Source: Asterella californica (lineage: Eukaryota; Streptophyta; Marchantiopsida; Marchantiales; Aytoniaceae). From it: DNA of 64,000 nucleotides. The position numbers and the translations under genes were made by a program. Of this stretch, positions 42,788 through 53,811 are shown piece after piece. Below the pieces are notes generated by a model. It was given only the letters and a program-made list of their open reading frames with translations, searched no databases and had not been told where the DNA came from. The stretch lies in the NCBI GenBank assembly GCA_036924285.1, contig JAYKYS010000017.1, positions 1,159,501-1,223,500 on the forward strand, in the 5' to 3' direction. Each line of letters starts with the position of its first letter. Within the stretch, counting starts at the first letter, position 1.

Positions 42788-44032
42788 AAGGTCACAGCCA
42801 TCTGGCCCTCCAATAAGTTCTTTGCAACAAACTCATTCATGCTATAGTTACTAACCTTAGGCTTCGTACACCTCTTTGCAATATGACTCGCCTCATCACA
42901 GTTGTAGCAGGTAAACTTAGCACCATTGTCTTTCTGAGGTGTTTGCCCCTTAGGTTTCGACCCTGTTTGCTACCGCTTTGCTGTTGGAGTAGAAGAGTCC
43001 TTTCAATCCTTCTCACCTCCATCTCATTGTCGCTTGAAGCCTTTGTTCTTCTTATGAACCTTGTCCAAGCTACGTGGTTCAAAAGGTTTTTGTTGCTAGA
43101 CTTCGTCGTCCTCGATCCGCTCTGCTAGCTTCAAAAGTTCGGCACACGTCTCAAATAACTTTGACATTCGAAAGAGAACCTTCTCCGAGCTAGACTTGAG
43201 TCCTCCAATAAATATACATATTTTGGTCTCCTCAGTCCACTTGGAGAACGAATCTAGCTTAGCACTAAACTCGTGCACATAGGCACTCAAGGCCCACATC
43301 TGCTTCAACGTAACTAACTCAACATCATCTCGAATCCTTTGATACTCTAGAGTGAACCGTCCCACGAGCAACTCTTTGAACTCTTTCTAACCAAGCGCCG
43401 AGACCGTCAAGACATGTCCGTCTCTATATGCAATCCACCATAGAAGCGCACGACCCTTCAGGAACGTAACCACCATCCTCCTCTTGTCTGACTCCTTAGC
43501 ATGTTGCGCCTCAAAGTATAGATCCAACTGATTTAAGAAACCCTTAACCTTGCGAGCCTGTCCTATACTTGAAAACAAGATTGGTAAATTCGTCTCACAA
43601 AGTTTTCTAGTAGACGAAGAACTCCGTTGGTATGTCTCAAGCTCGGTGATACGTTTATCCCTAGAGACTATACCCTCTTGTATGATCTTCATCATCTTGA
43701 TGAGTTTTGCATACAAGACTCCTTGACTTCACGTGCTTGCATCGTTGGACACTGTTGACAAAGCTCCATCTTGTTACATTGGTGCCGCAGCTGGTACTAG
43801 GCTTCTTTGATATTAGGACGAAGATTGCCGATTATTGTCCCTTGACTGTGCTTCGGGATCTGATCTTGGTGTCAGTCGTCACTCATTTCTTGATCTTCTT
43901 CTTGAAACTCTATCATACGTCGACCATTGCTCCAAGTGTTCACTTAGAAACGTTGATCCGCTTCGTATCTCACGTCTCTCCTCAATTGTCCAGCCCTCAA
44001 CGGCTACCTCGAGTTCTCGCTCACTGAAGCGT
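42788..44032 (-). pseudogene. Family C gag (C2), with zinc knuckle
   Basis: From 44032 down: a Retrotrans_gag-type capsid region (KLCETNLPILFSSIGQARKV, VTFLKGRALLWWIAYRDG, KEFKELLVGRFTLEYQRIRD, LKQMWALSAYVHEFSAKLDS), then SSSEKVLFRMSKL, then the knuckle CYNCDEASHIAKRC at 42868-42909 (C-x2-C-x4-H-x4-C) and NEFVAKNLLEGQMAV at the truncated end. Stops include TGG-to-TGA at 43024-43026. The rest of the element is gone; its 5' LTR is at 44048-44972 plus 53622-53807. Confidence 0.8.
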
Positions 44033-44033
44033 C

Positions 44034-44046
44034 GGCTCTAGTACCA
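44034..44046 (-). other. Decayed Met-tRNA primer-binding site of C2
   Basis: Minus strand TGGTACTAGAGCC, against TGGTATCAGAGCC in C1, next to the C2 5' LTR. It primes minus-strand DNA synthesis in intact elements. Confidence 0.7.
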
Positions 44047-45542
44047 CTTTTTGCACACCTACTACCTTGTTGCACCTGCAAAAGCTCTTGCTAAGTAGGT
44101 CACGAGACTCACAACGCTAACCTGCAAACTACAATTAGACGATAGCGTTCATGCACCACTTATCTTTGTCCCGTTTGATCTAGACCGGAGTCAGACCGTC
44201 TGCCTAACTCTCAAGTTCAATATTCCTTAAGTCTCGACCTAGAATCAGTTAGGTCGAGCCCGAAACATGAACAAGTCACAACATGACTTGGAGTGGACTT
44301 TCTATAAAGTCTAAGGTCCTAAACGGTGTCTCCAGCACACCTAGCGGTCCAATCGCTCGTGATGTCCGTCTGGGTTCAAGCTCTCGGACGGTGGTCTAAC
44401 ACGTCGTCTCGTTCTCTAGTCTTGCCCTAGCCCTTGGGTTGTTCTTAAGTCTAGACGTCCAAGTCTAGACCGAAACGCGTCTTGGTACTCACCCAGCCAT
44501 CACCTCATGCCCCTAGAGTCCGCTCGCCGAACCCTGAGGTCGGGTGACTCATCCTAGGCCACCCAGGAATCGAGCGCACTCCTCTTTGGTCATTGAAAAT
44601 TAAACCACAATCCGATCACGTGATCTGCTATAATTCTAAACTCCATGGTCAGTTACAGGAGTTCTATATATCACTGGAATCTTCTCGTCAAGGCCTTTCC
44701 AATGATACCTTACTCGTCTCGAGTTCTTACATAGAGCTCTGTCCACAATCCAAAACGTTGCTGAAGCTCCAAAACTTAGAAATTTTCTGAGGAACCATGG
44801 TCCAGCGCCAGACTTGGACCTTGTGGTTAGGACCAGCGTTCGAACCACGGTCCGTTTACGTAGATCCACATCTCGGTCTTGTGTCTCAGATCCACATCTC
44901 ATACTTATGTTTTGGTCTATTTCCATACTTGTCCTCTTAGGTCAGCGTTCGTTTGGGGTCAGCTTGGAGATAGTTTCGTGCATCTACCGCCTTGTTGCGC
45001 CAGCGGAAGCTCTTGCTCAGTAGGTCACGAAATTCCAACCACTAACATGCAAACATAATCACAAGTTAGCGTCCATGCACCACTTATCTTATCTCAATTT
45101 GGTCCGGACCGGAGCCGGACCGTCTCCCTAATCATCAAGCTCAGCAGTTCCTAAGTCTCGACCTAGACCCCCCTAGGTCGGTCCCAAACATGAGCAAGTC
45201 ACAAGATGACTTGGGACGGACTTCCCATAAAGTCCAGGGTCCTAAACGGTGCCTCCATCACACCTAGCATGACAACCGTCAGTGATGTCCGTCAAGGTCT
45301 AGGCTCCCGAACGGTGGTCTAACCCGCCGACTCGTTCCCTAGTCTTGCCCGAGCCCTTACAGCATTCCTAAGTCCGACGTCCAAGTCTGGACGAGAACGT
45401 GCCTTGGAACCGGTCCATCCATCACCTCATGCCCCTAGAGTCTGCCCGCGCAACCCTGGGGTCGGATTACTCCTCCTGGCCCACCCAGGCATCGAGCCCC
45501 CCTCATATATACTTCTGAAGATCGGCGGCCTCGCCCTCCTCG

Positions 45543-46644
45543 TTTCGTGCACCTACCGCCTTGTTGCGCCAGCGGAAGCTTTTGCTCAGTAGGTCCCGAA
45601 ATTCAAACCGCTAACCTGCAAACATAATCACAAGTTAGCGTCCATGCACCACTTACTTTAGTTCTGTTTGGTCCGGACCGGAGCCGAACCGTCTCCCTAT
45701 TCATCAAGCTCAGCAGTTCCTAACTCCCGACCTAGATCCGCCTAGGTCGGTCCCAAACATGAGCAAGTCACAAGATGACTTGGGGCGGACTTCTCTTAAA
45801 GTCCAGGGTCCTAAACGGTGCCTCCAGCACACCTAGCGGTCGAACCGTCCGTGATGTCCGTCTGGGTCTAGGCTCCCGAACGGTGGTCTAACCCGCCGAC
45901 TTGTTCCATAGTCTTGCCCCAGCCCTTACATCATTCCTAAGTTTAGACGTCCAAGTCTGGATCGGAACATGCCTTGGAACTAGCCCAGCCATCACCTCAT
46001 GTCCCCAGAGTCCGCCCGCCAAACCCTGAGGTCGGGTGACTCGTCCTGGTCCACCCAGGCATCGAGCCCTGCTCATATATACTTCTGGGGATCGGCGGCC
46101 CCGCCCTCCTCTTTGGTCCCTGAAAATTATACCACAACCCGATTGTGGTTCAGTCATAACTTCCAGCTCGGACGTCAGATCGAGGAGTGTTATATATCAC
46201 TGGAAAACTCTCGACGAGACCTTTCCAATGATATCTCACTCGCCTCGAGATCTTATGTAAAGCTCCGTCTACGACCTAAAACGTCGCTGGAGCTCCAACA
46301 CTTGGCTATTTTTCCGAGAATCTGTGGTCTAGACCCAGACTCGAACCCTGTGGTTCGTCTGCATCTCGGACTCACGTCTCGATCTCACGTCTGAGACTCA
46401 TGTTTCAGTCCTTTCCCAGACTCGCCCCCTTAGGTCAGCGTTCATCTGGGGCCCTCTTGGGGTAGGCCCTTATGTCTTAACCCAAGGTTCCAACCTTGGT
46501 TCAGAGAACCACTTAGGGTTCATCTGATCCCGACTTCTCGTTCAAGCCGTTAAGTCTTACTCGTAGCGTTCACAACCTAGCGCAAGTCCGCTAGGGTTCT
46601 GTTGTTCGCGTCTACGCCCGATCTTGAGAACGAGGGTCACGACA
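45543..46644 (-). repeat. C1 3' LTR
   Basis: About 1102 bp, plus-strand TTTCGTGCACC...GTCACGACA, pair of 51936-53051. The TATA segment is at about 46073-46081. Confidence 0.85.
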
Positions 46645-47440
46645 CTCACCCCCACTTTGGAGGTTGATGCCCACATCAACAATGATCCTTTAAGTTAACA
46701 CCAAGTTCAAAATGGGTAGCCAACCCCTTGGCGTCAGAATTGCGTTCTGATAGCTAACCCGCAATTCCCTTCTTGGCTTGAGTCTTAAGTTGTCCTAGAA
46801 CACTTAGAAAATTCCAACTAGTCTCGAGAAAGCCTTACCTTTTTGGCTTACCCTAAACAAAATTAGTTGACAACTTCTAAACATTCTACTTAAGACTCTA
46901 ACTTGCTAACTATAAGTATTCACACCTACTTACGAGGTCCCCCGAAACTCACTTTCTGATCGCAATCTGATTTGACTTAGACGCGCGACTAAGTTTACTT
47001 TGCCGTTAGAAAACCGCAAATCAAGATCACCCCAAGCCCCAAGACAAGTATGAAAGTTCATACTTGCTTTGCCAACGCTACGGCAAACCTAAGTCTTGAC
47101 ATCAAGACTTAGTCTTGATTTAGATGCTTATCCAAACCAGCTCGCTTCCTTTGAGTGTGCTTTGTTCCTCCTCTTGACAACATCATAGGCCTGATCAGAA
47201 CTAGTCATAGCCATGCACTACCAATACACTTAGACAATTTTTCAAGAAATAAAATCTTTATTTCCAAACACAAGTCAAAGCTACAAAGTCCATCGGTCCA
47301 AATCGCCTCAAGTTGCTACTCGTATGGTTCGTCGTTTCTTCACCCCTCGCTGGAAAGAGATGTCCTCATCTTGCTAACGCCCTCGTTGTCCTTGTCGCCG
47401 TTTGAAGAGGTCTAATACTTCGCTCGCATGTGCGAGATCT
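46645..47440 (-). other. C1 3' untranslated region and polypurine tract
   Basis: Between the chromodomain end and the 3' LTR. The minus strand ends in CCAAAGTGGGGGTGAG right before TGTCGTGAC, a good polypurine tract (46645-46660). GACTTAGTCTTGATTTAGATG and other blocks are shared with C3. A 3' UTR this long is notable but shared by both copies. Confidence 0.7.
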
Positions 47441-48806
47441 TCACCCAAGTTGCTTCCTTCAAATGGTAACCACGTCATTTGACCAAGTACTCTATCCGGT
47501 TTGATTTGCGCCGAGATCGCAAAATGGACTCCACCTCATATTATGCTTCGCCTTGCACGACATCAGGTTGAGGCCTGAGAACCTGTTTGCGCTCCGGCCG
47601 CAAATCATCTTTGAAGTATTTCTTTAATAAAGAAACATGGAAAGTTGGATGCAACTGCCACTCACGAGGAAGGTCTAATGTATAGACATCTTCATGCGGA
47701 TTCTTGACAATGATAAAGGGTCACGTGAACTTTGATGAGAACTTCGCCGATATATCCTTCGGAAGTGTGAAGTTTTTCGCACTTAACCATACTTCTTCAC
47801 CCTCTTGAAACTTCACTTGCCGCCAATGCTTGTTTACCTGCTTCGTGTATCGCTGCTGCGCCTTCTCGAGGGTCTTCTTTACTTGCTCCTCGCGCCGCTG
47901 CATTGCCGCCACCAACTCTTCAGCTGATGTTTGCCGTGTTCTTGGTCGTGCCGATGTAGAACTCCTTGCAAGAGTCAAGTCAAGAGGCCCTTCTGGCTCA
48001 CGTCCGTAAGCCAGCAAGAAAGGAGATTCGCCGGTTGCCGAATGCTTCGTGGAATTGTAGCAATACTCCGCAAGACTGAGCCACTCCGTCCAATCACTTT
48101 AGTCCGCGCTCACATAATTCCTCAAGTATTGATTCAGAACCGAGTTAACTCTTTCCGTTTGCCCATCTGTTTCCGGATGAAAGGCGGTACTAAATTTTAA
48201 CTTAGTCCTCAATTTTTGGAACAAGTGTTTCCAAAAGGCACTTGTGAACTTAGAGTCTCTATCTGAAATAATACTCCGAGGTAATCCATGTGAACGCCAC
48301 CAAGTATCTAGGAACAAACGAGAAGTTGTGAACGCTGTTGCAGTATCCAAGGTCGGAGCAAACTTCGCTAGTTTGCTAAACCGATCAACTATCACAAAAA
48401 TCGCGTTGTATCCATTCGAGTCATGCAGAGAGGCAATGAAGTCCATGCTAATGCTTTCTCAAGGTCTGGCTGGAATCGGCAGAGGATGAAGCAACCCTTG
48501 TTTCTTCTCATAAGAAACGCGGTTAGCTTGACACGTTACGCATGTTTTCACAAAGTGGGCAACATCATGTTTCATGTGGGGCCAATAAAACTTTTTAGCT
48601 ATCACTGCTAAAGTGGACTTTTCTCCTTTATGGCCTGATAAGGGCACATCGTGACATTCTTTTAACAACTTAGTCCTAAGTTTTCCTTGTCCCACATAAA
48701 CCCGACTTTGCTTGAACATGAGTAAACCATGTCTTAGCTGCATGTGCTGCAACTTCACTCCTCGTTTGAGCTGTTCTAGATACTCCTTCGCTTGGTCATC
48801 GCCCAT
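47441..48806 (-). pseudogene. C1 integrase with C-terminal chromodomain
   Basis: From 48806: H2C2 zinc domain (LLKECHDVPLSGHKGEKST, KTCVTCQANR), then RP-stop-ESISMDFIASL (TGG-to-TGA at 48459-48461), catalytic core with Asp in ISMDFI, Asp in IISDRDSKF and Glu in DGQTERVNSVLNQYL (48099-48446), then FGREP-like LAYGREPEGPL and QVNKHWRQVKFQEGEEVWLS (47721-48017). The chromodomain at 47441-47545 reads YEVESILRSRRKSNRIEYLV, K, stop TGA at 47475-47477 (Trp expected), RGYHLKEATW. Chromodomains of chromoviruses bind methylated histone H3 and steer integration to heterochromatin. Confidence 0.85.
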
Positions 48807-49007
48807 GTAACCTTCACGTATGCGCCTTCTAAGTCTGACTCCTTAGGATACATAGCTCGCAAAATCTGTGTTGACGATGGAAGATATTCCTCCTTGCGAC
48901 TCAAGGCGTCAAGAACCACATTGTCCTTTTCTCGCTTTGTGGATTAATTCCATGTTCATGAGCGCCAAGGTATCATGCCACCGTAGTTGCTTTGGCGTCA
49001 CCCGATC

Positions 49008-49245
49008 TTATGTCTCAAAGTACTTGAACGAAATATTATCAGTATATACTTGGGTTTTGTGAAGTCCCAAGTAATGCCGCCATTTCCTCAAGCAATGAAC
49101 CACCGCAAACAGTTCCTTCTCGTGAGTCGGCCATCGACTCTCTGTCCCAGATAGCTTCTTGCTTTCGTACGCTACAGGTTTTCCATCATGCATCAACACT
49201 CCGCCAATCGCATAGTCGCTCGCGTCCTTTGTGCACCTCGAATGG
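49008..49245 (-). pseudogene. C1 RNase H
   Basis: Reads MHDGKPVAYESKKLSGTESR, THEKELFAVVHCLRKWRHYL (catalytic Glu) and VYTDNISFKYF (Asp in TDN). The leading DASDYAIGGVL segment, with the first Asp, is separated from RT by a one-base frameshift near 49225. 48807-49007 after it is the decayed linker to the integrase. Confidence 0.8.
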
Positions 49246-50118
49246 TTAGTCGAACTCCAGCAGCTTCAATACTGGCGTCTTTGACAAAATAGCTTTGATC
49301 GTCTGAAACGCATCATCCGCCTCCTTGGTCCAACTTACTTGTGCGTCTTTGCCCGTCCAGTCCGTCAGCGGCTTCGCGATCTTTGAAAACCCCTTCATAT
49401 ACTTGCGGAAGAACTGCGTCAATCCTAAGAATCGCTGCATCCTCTTCACTGTAGTCGGAGGCTCCCAAGTCACAATCACGTCCACCTTCTGCATATCCAG
49501 GCCGACTCCTTCTGCACTAATGACATGTCTCAAGAAGTTAATGCGCTCCAAACCAAACTCACTTTTGTCAATGTTGGCAAACAGCTTATGCTCCCGCAGC
49601 TTCGTCAACACCACCCTTAGCTGCTCCGCGTGCGACTCCAAGGTTTTGGAGTAGATCAAGATGTCGTCGATGTAAACGATGACAAACTCATCCATCTCCT
49701 CACAAAAAATTGTGTTCATCAATGTAGTGAACGTCGAAGGGGTGTTGCAGAGTCCAAATGGCATCACCACGAATTCAAATGATCCGTATCTGGTTCGACA
49801 AGCGGTCTTCTCAACATCTAGGTCAGCTATCCGGATCTGATAATATCTTGACTTCAAGTCTATCCTGCTGAAGTACTTTGCGCCCGCTAACCTGTCAAAG
49901 AGGTCGTCTATCCTTGGCAAGGGATAATTATTCTTTACCGTCACCTTATTGAGTGCACGATAATCTACGCAGAGTCGTAACTTCCCATCCTTCTTCTTTG
50001 CGAAAAGAACTGGGGCTCCATAAGATGACTTGCTGGTTCGAATATATCCCCGCGCTAATAGCTCACCGAGTTGTCTTTTCAACTCAAGGAGTTCCACCTG
50101 ATTGAGTCGGTAAGGGGC
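49246..50118 (-). pseudogene. C1 reverse transcriptase
   Basis: 284 codons without a stop, covering the whole [62 protein letters not shown] then [12 protein letters not shown] (first Asp), [37 protein letters not shown] with YIDD at 49663-49674, [20 protein letters not shown] and [20 protein letters not shown]. Substitutions such as LRHV for LGHV hint at early decay. It is in the same frame as the protease, one stop apart (50119-50121). Confidence 0.9.
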
Positions 50119-50799
50119 TTAGGAAGGTGGTTCTGATCCTGGCAAGACCTCAATCTTGTGATCCACCACCCGCCTTGGAGATAACTCAGTAGGTAACTCA
50201 TCCGTCAAGACATCCTCAAACTCCTTAATCACTTCGCGAAGCACCTCCGGAAGTTTAGTCGCGTCTCCTGATGTTTCCTCTTGTCTGTCACCCGCCATCA
50301 AATCTGCAACCCGCATTAAACACATGACTCCGTCGTTGAAGTCCATCTGTTTATCTTTGATCAAATTCACTGCAAAGTCGTCCATTTTCCGCGCCTTTCG
50401 GATCAGCCTCACTCCTAGCTTCCGCCCTTTAACTATGACATTCAACCTCAAAGGTCTCCGTCTAAGTTCCACGTCGAACCTATCTAAGAAAGTGTTCCTC
50501 AAAACCGCATGGATATCATCCATCTCGCACACCGTGAAGTTCTCTGTGAACTCCAACTTCTCACACGCAAATCGTACGTCCAAGGCCACTTCAGAAGTTT
50601 GATACGTCTTGCCCTTAGCAAAGCGCACCTGAATAGGCTTGTCTGCCTTGGAGGTAGACAAGCCCAACTTCTTCACCAACTTTGGACTTATGAAGGAGTG
50701 AGTCGCTCCTGTGTCCACAAGAAAAGTAACATCACGGTTAGCAACCTTGGCTTGTAGAAATATCAGTCCTGGCGTCTTCTTCGTGGTTCTCAAGGTCAC
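50119..50799 (-). pseudogene. C1 aspartic protease and RT lead-in
   Basis: 227 codons. RTTKKTPGLIFLQAKVANRD then VTFLVDTGATHSFISPKLVK with the catalytic D-T-G-A at about 50704-50715; AVLRNTFLDRFDVELR is the protease C-terminal region. Then a linker and EFEDVLTDELPTELSPRRVV, DHKIEVLPGSEPPS, the usual start of RT, followed by a stop in place of a sense codon. The start is open-ended because the frame continues upstream into the gag junction without an ATG. Confidence 0.8.
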
Positions 50800-50801
50800 A
50801 G

Positions 50802-51815
50802 TCAGTTGAGGTGTTTGCTCCTAGGTTTTACTCCTGTTTGCTGTCGCTTTGCTGCCGGGGCAGAAGAATCCTTCCTATCCTTCTCACCCCCATCCCACTG
50901 TCGCTTGAAGCCCTTGTTCTTATCCTGGAACTTGTCTGTGCTGTGTGGTTCAAAGGGTTTCTGTTGCTGGACTTCGTCGTCCCCAATTCGCTCCGCTAAC
51001 TTCAAAAGTTCGGCACTGGTCGCAGGTAGCTCCGGCATCCGAAAGAGAGCCTTCTCCGAGCTTGACTTGAGTCCCCCGATAAATATACATATTTTGATCT
51101 ACTCAGTCCACTTGGAGAACGAGTCCAGCTTGGAACTGAACTCGCGCACATAAGCGCTTAAGGTCCTTGTCTGCTTCAGCCGAACTAACTCAACACCATC
51201 CCGAATCCTTTGATATTCTGGAGTGAATCGTCTTGCGAGCAACTCCTTGAACTCCTTCCAACCAAGCGCCGAGACGGTCAAGGTATGCTCATCCCGGTAT
51301 GCAGTCCACCAGAGAAGCGCATGGTCCTTCAGGAACGTAACCGCCGCTCTCACTTTGTCTGACTCTTGAGCCTGATGCGCTTCAAAGTATAGGTCCAACT
51401 CAGTTAAGAAATCCTTAACCTTGCGAGCTCGTCCTATACCTGTAAACGGGGTCGGCAAATTCGTCTTACAAAGCTTTCTGGTAGACGAGGAACTGCCTTG
51501 GCCGGCCTCAAGCTCACCGATACGTTTATCCCTGGAGGCCATACCTTCCTGCATGGTCTTCATCATTTTGATGAGTTCCGCATACAAGGCTCCTTGACGT
51601 CCCGCGTCTGCATCGTTGGGCATCGTTGACAAGACTCCATCTTGTTGTAGCGGTGCCACAGCTGGAACTGGGCTTCCTTGACGTTGGGACGAAGGTTGTC
51701 GGTTGTCGTCCCTTGACTGTGCCTCAGGGCTAGCTCGACTCAATCTGGTCCTGGTGTCAGTCGTCACTCCCCGTTTCTTGGTCTTCCTTCTAGAACTCTG
51801 TCCTACGTCGGCCAT
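50802..51815 (-). pseudogene. C1 gag lacking zinc knuckle
   Basis: Starts at an ATG (51813-51815), about 106 bases inside the primer-binding site, and has MADVGQSSRRKTKKRGV, a Gln/Arg-rich region, then the capsid core LCKTNLPTPFTGIGRARKVK, VTFLKDHALLWWTAYRDEHT, FKELLARRFTPEYQRIRDGV. A TAG at 51096-51098 interrupts FSKWTE-IKIC. The end reads QQQKPFEPHSTDKFQDKN and QQTGVKPRSKHLN, then stops. C2 has a CCHC knuckle and NEFVAKNLLEG here; in C1 about 150 bases are missing between CAAACACCTCA and CTGTGACCTT, which also changes the frame into the protease. Confidence 0.85.
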
Positions 51816-51921
51816 CGCTCCAAGTGTTCACCTAGAAACGTTGATCCACTTCGTGTCTCGCGTCTCTCCTCAAGCGTCCAGCCTTCAGCCGCTACCTCAA
51901 GTTCTCGCTCACCGAAGCGTC

Positions 51922-51934
51922 GGCTCTGATACCA
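51922..51934 (-). other. C1 primer-binding site (initiator Met-tRNA)
   Basis: Minus strand TGGTATCAGAGCC, the standard plant initiator-Met primer site, separated by two bases from the 5' LTR end. This fixes the direction of C1 and the position of the LTR edge. Confidence 0.9.
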
Positions 51935-51935
51935 C

Positions 51936-53051
51936 GTTTCGCGCACCTATCGCCTTGTTGCGCCAGCGGAAGCTTTTGCTCAGTAGGTCCCGAAATTCAA
52001 ACCGCTAACCTACAAACACAATCACAAGTTAGCGTCCATGCACCACTAACCTTAGTTCTGTTTGGTCCGGAACAGAGCCGGACCGTCTCCCTATTCATCA
52101 AGCTCAGCAGTTCCTAACTCCCGACCTAGATCCGCCTAGGTCGATCCCAAACATGAGCAAGTCACAAGATGACTTGGGGCGGACTTTCCTTAAAGTCCAG
52201 GGTCCTAAACGGTGTCTCCAGCACACCTAGCGGCCCAACCGCCCATGATGTCCGTCTGGGTCTAGGCTCCCGAACGGTGGTCTAACCCGCCGACTCGTTC
52301 CCGAGTCTTGCCTCAGCCCTTACATCGTTCCTAAGTTCAGACGTCCAAGTCTGGATCAGAACATGCCTTGGAACTGGCCCAGCCATCACCTCATGCCCCC
52401 AGAGTCCGTCCGCCGAACCCTGGGATCGGGTGACTCGTCCTGGCCCACCCAGGCATCGAGCCCCCCTCATATATACTTCTGGGGATCGGCGGCCCCGCCC
52501 TCCTCTTTGGTCTCAGAAAATTATACCACAATCTGATTGTGGTTCGGCCATAACTTCCAGCTCGGACGTCAGATCGAGGAGTGTTATATATCATTGGAAA
52601 GCTCTCGACGAGTCCTTTCCAATGATACCTCATTCGCCTCGAGATTTTATATAGAGCTCCGTCCACGACCTAAAACGTCGCTGGAGCTCCAACACTTAGC
52701 CATTTTTCCGAGAATCTGTGGTCCAGACCCAGACTCGAACCCTGTGGTTTGTCTGCGTCTCGGATCCACGTCTCGGTCCCACGTCTCGGACTCACGTCTG
52801 AGACTCATGTTTCAGTCCTTTCTCAGACTCGCCCCCTTAGGTCAGCGTTCGTCTGGGGCCCTCTTGAGGTAGGCCCTTATGTCCTAACCCAAGGTTCCAA
52901 CCTTGGTTCAGAGAACCACTTAGGGTTCATCTGATCCCGACTTCTCGGCCAAGCCGTTAAGTCCTACTCGCAGCGTTCACAACCTAGCGCAAGTCCGCTA
53001 GGGTTCTGTTGTTCGCGTCTGCGCCCGATCTTGAGAACAAAGGTCGCGACA
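51936..53051 (-). repeat. C1 5' LTR
   Basis: About 1116 bp, pair of 45543-46644. The 53051 edge abuts TCTTTGGTCCC of LTR D, which continues the sequence left of 45543. Confidence 0.85.
52466..52477 (-). promoter_or_regulatory. Candidate TATA box of C1 5' LTR
   Basis: Minus strand AGTATATATGAG. The same TATATA is found at the equivalent place in C3, D, the C1 3' LTR and F, in an otherwise GC-rich stretch (GGGGGG follows). The position fits the U3 core promoter. Confidence 0.5.
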
Positions 53052-53811
53052 TCTTTGGTCCCTGAAAATTATATCACAACCCGATCCTGGTTTGGTCATA
53101 ACTTCCAGCTCGGAGGTCAGATCGAGGAGTGTTATATATCACTGGAAAGCTCTCGACGAGACCTTTCCAATGACATCTCATTCGCCTCGGAATCTTACGT
53201 GGAGCTCCGTCCACGACCTAAAACGTCCCTGGAGCTCCAACACTTAGCCATTTTTTGGAAACCTGTGGTCCAGACCCAGACTCGAACCCTGTGGTTTGAA
53301 CAGCGTCCGAACCACGGTCCGTCTGCGTCTCGGTCCCACGTCTCGGACTCACGTCTCAGACCTATGTCTCAGACTCATGTTTCGGTCCGTTCCCAAACTC
53401 GCCCCCTTAGGTCAGCGTTTGTCTGAGGTCCTCTTGGGGTTGGCCCTTATGTCCTAGTCCAATGTTCTAACCTTGGTTCAGAGAACAACTTAGGGTTCAT
53501 CTGATCCTGACTTCCCGGCCAAGCCGTTAAGTTCTACTCGCAGCGTTCACAACCTAGCGCAAGTCCGCTATGGTTCTGTTGTTCGCGTTTGCGTCCGATC
53601 TTGAGAATGAGGGTCACGACAGGTAGGCCCTTATGTCCTAACCTAATGTTCCAACCTTGGTTTAGAGAATCACTTAGGTTTCATCTGGTCTTGACTTCTC
53701 AGCCAAGCCGTTAAGTCCTATTTGTAGCGTTCACAACCTAGCGCAAGTCCACTAGGGGTCAGTTGTTTGCATATGCACCCGATCTTGAGACTGAGGGTTA
53801 TGACAAACTTG

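Larger units (their letters stand above)
45543..53051 (-). mobile_element. Family C chromovirus C1, full-length
   Basis: A 7.5-kb Ty3/gypsy element with LTRs 45543-46644 and 51936-53051, a Met-tRNA primer site, gag, protease, RT, RNase H, integrase and chromodomain in order, and a 750-bp 3' UTR. The LTRs look only a few percent diverged where I compared them by eye, so C1 is the youngest complete element here. Few lesions: a gag stop (51096-51098), loss of the gag zinc knuckle with frame change (about 50800), a stop before RT (50119-50121), a frameshift near 49225, and TGG-to-TGA at 48459 and 47475. The exact target duplication is unclear. Confidence 0.85.
44973..53621 (-). mobile_element. 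Solo family C LTR D, split by element C1
   Basis: 44973-45542 and 53052-53621 join to about 1140 bp of LTR with starts TTTCGTGCATC and end GTCACGACA. With target duplications on both sides and no internal region of its own it is a solo LTR left by LTR-LTR recombination. C1 is inserted within CCCTCCTC/TTTGGTCCC. Confidence 0.8.
44048..53807 (-). mobile_element. C2 5' LTR (E), split by solo LTR D
   Basis: 44048-44972 and 53622-53807 join to about 1111 bp, a full family C LTR length. The break falls inside CTTGA/GGTAGGCCC; GATAG (44968-44972) and GGTAG (53622-53626) are the 5-bp target duplication of the inserted LTR D, differing at one base. Confidence 0.8.
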
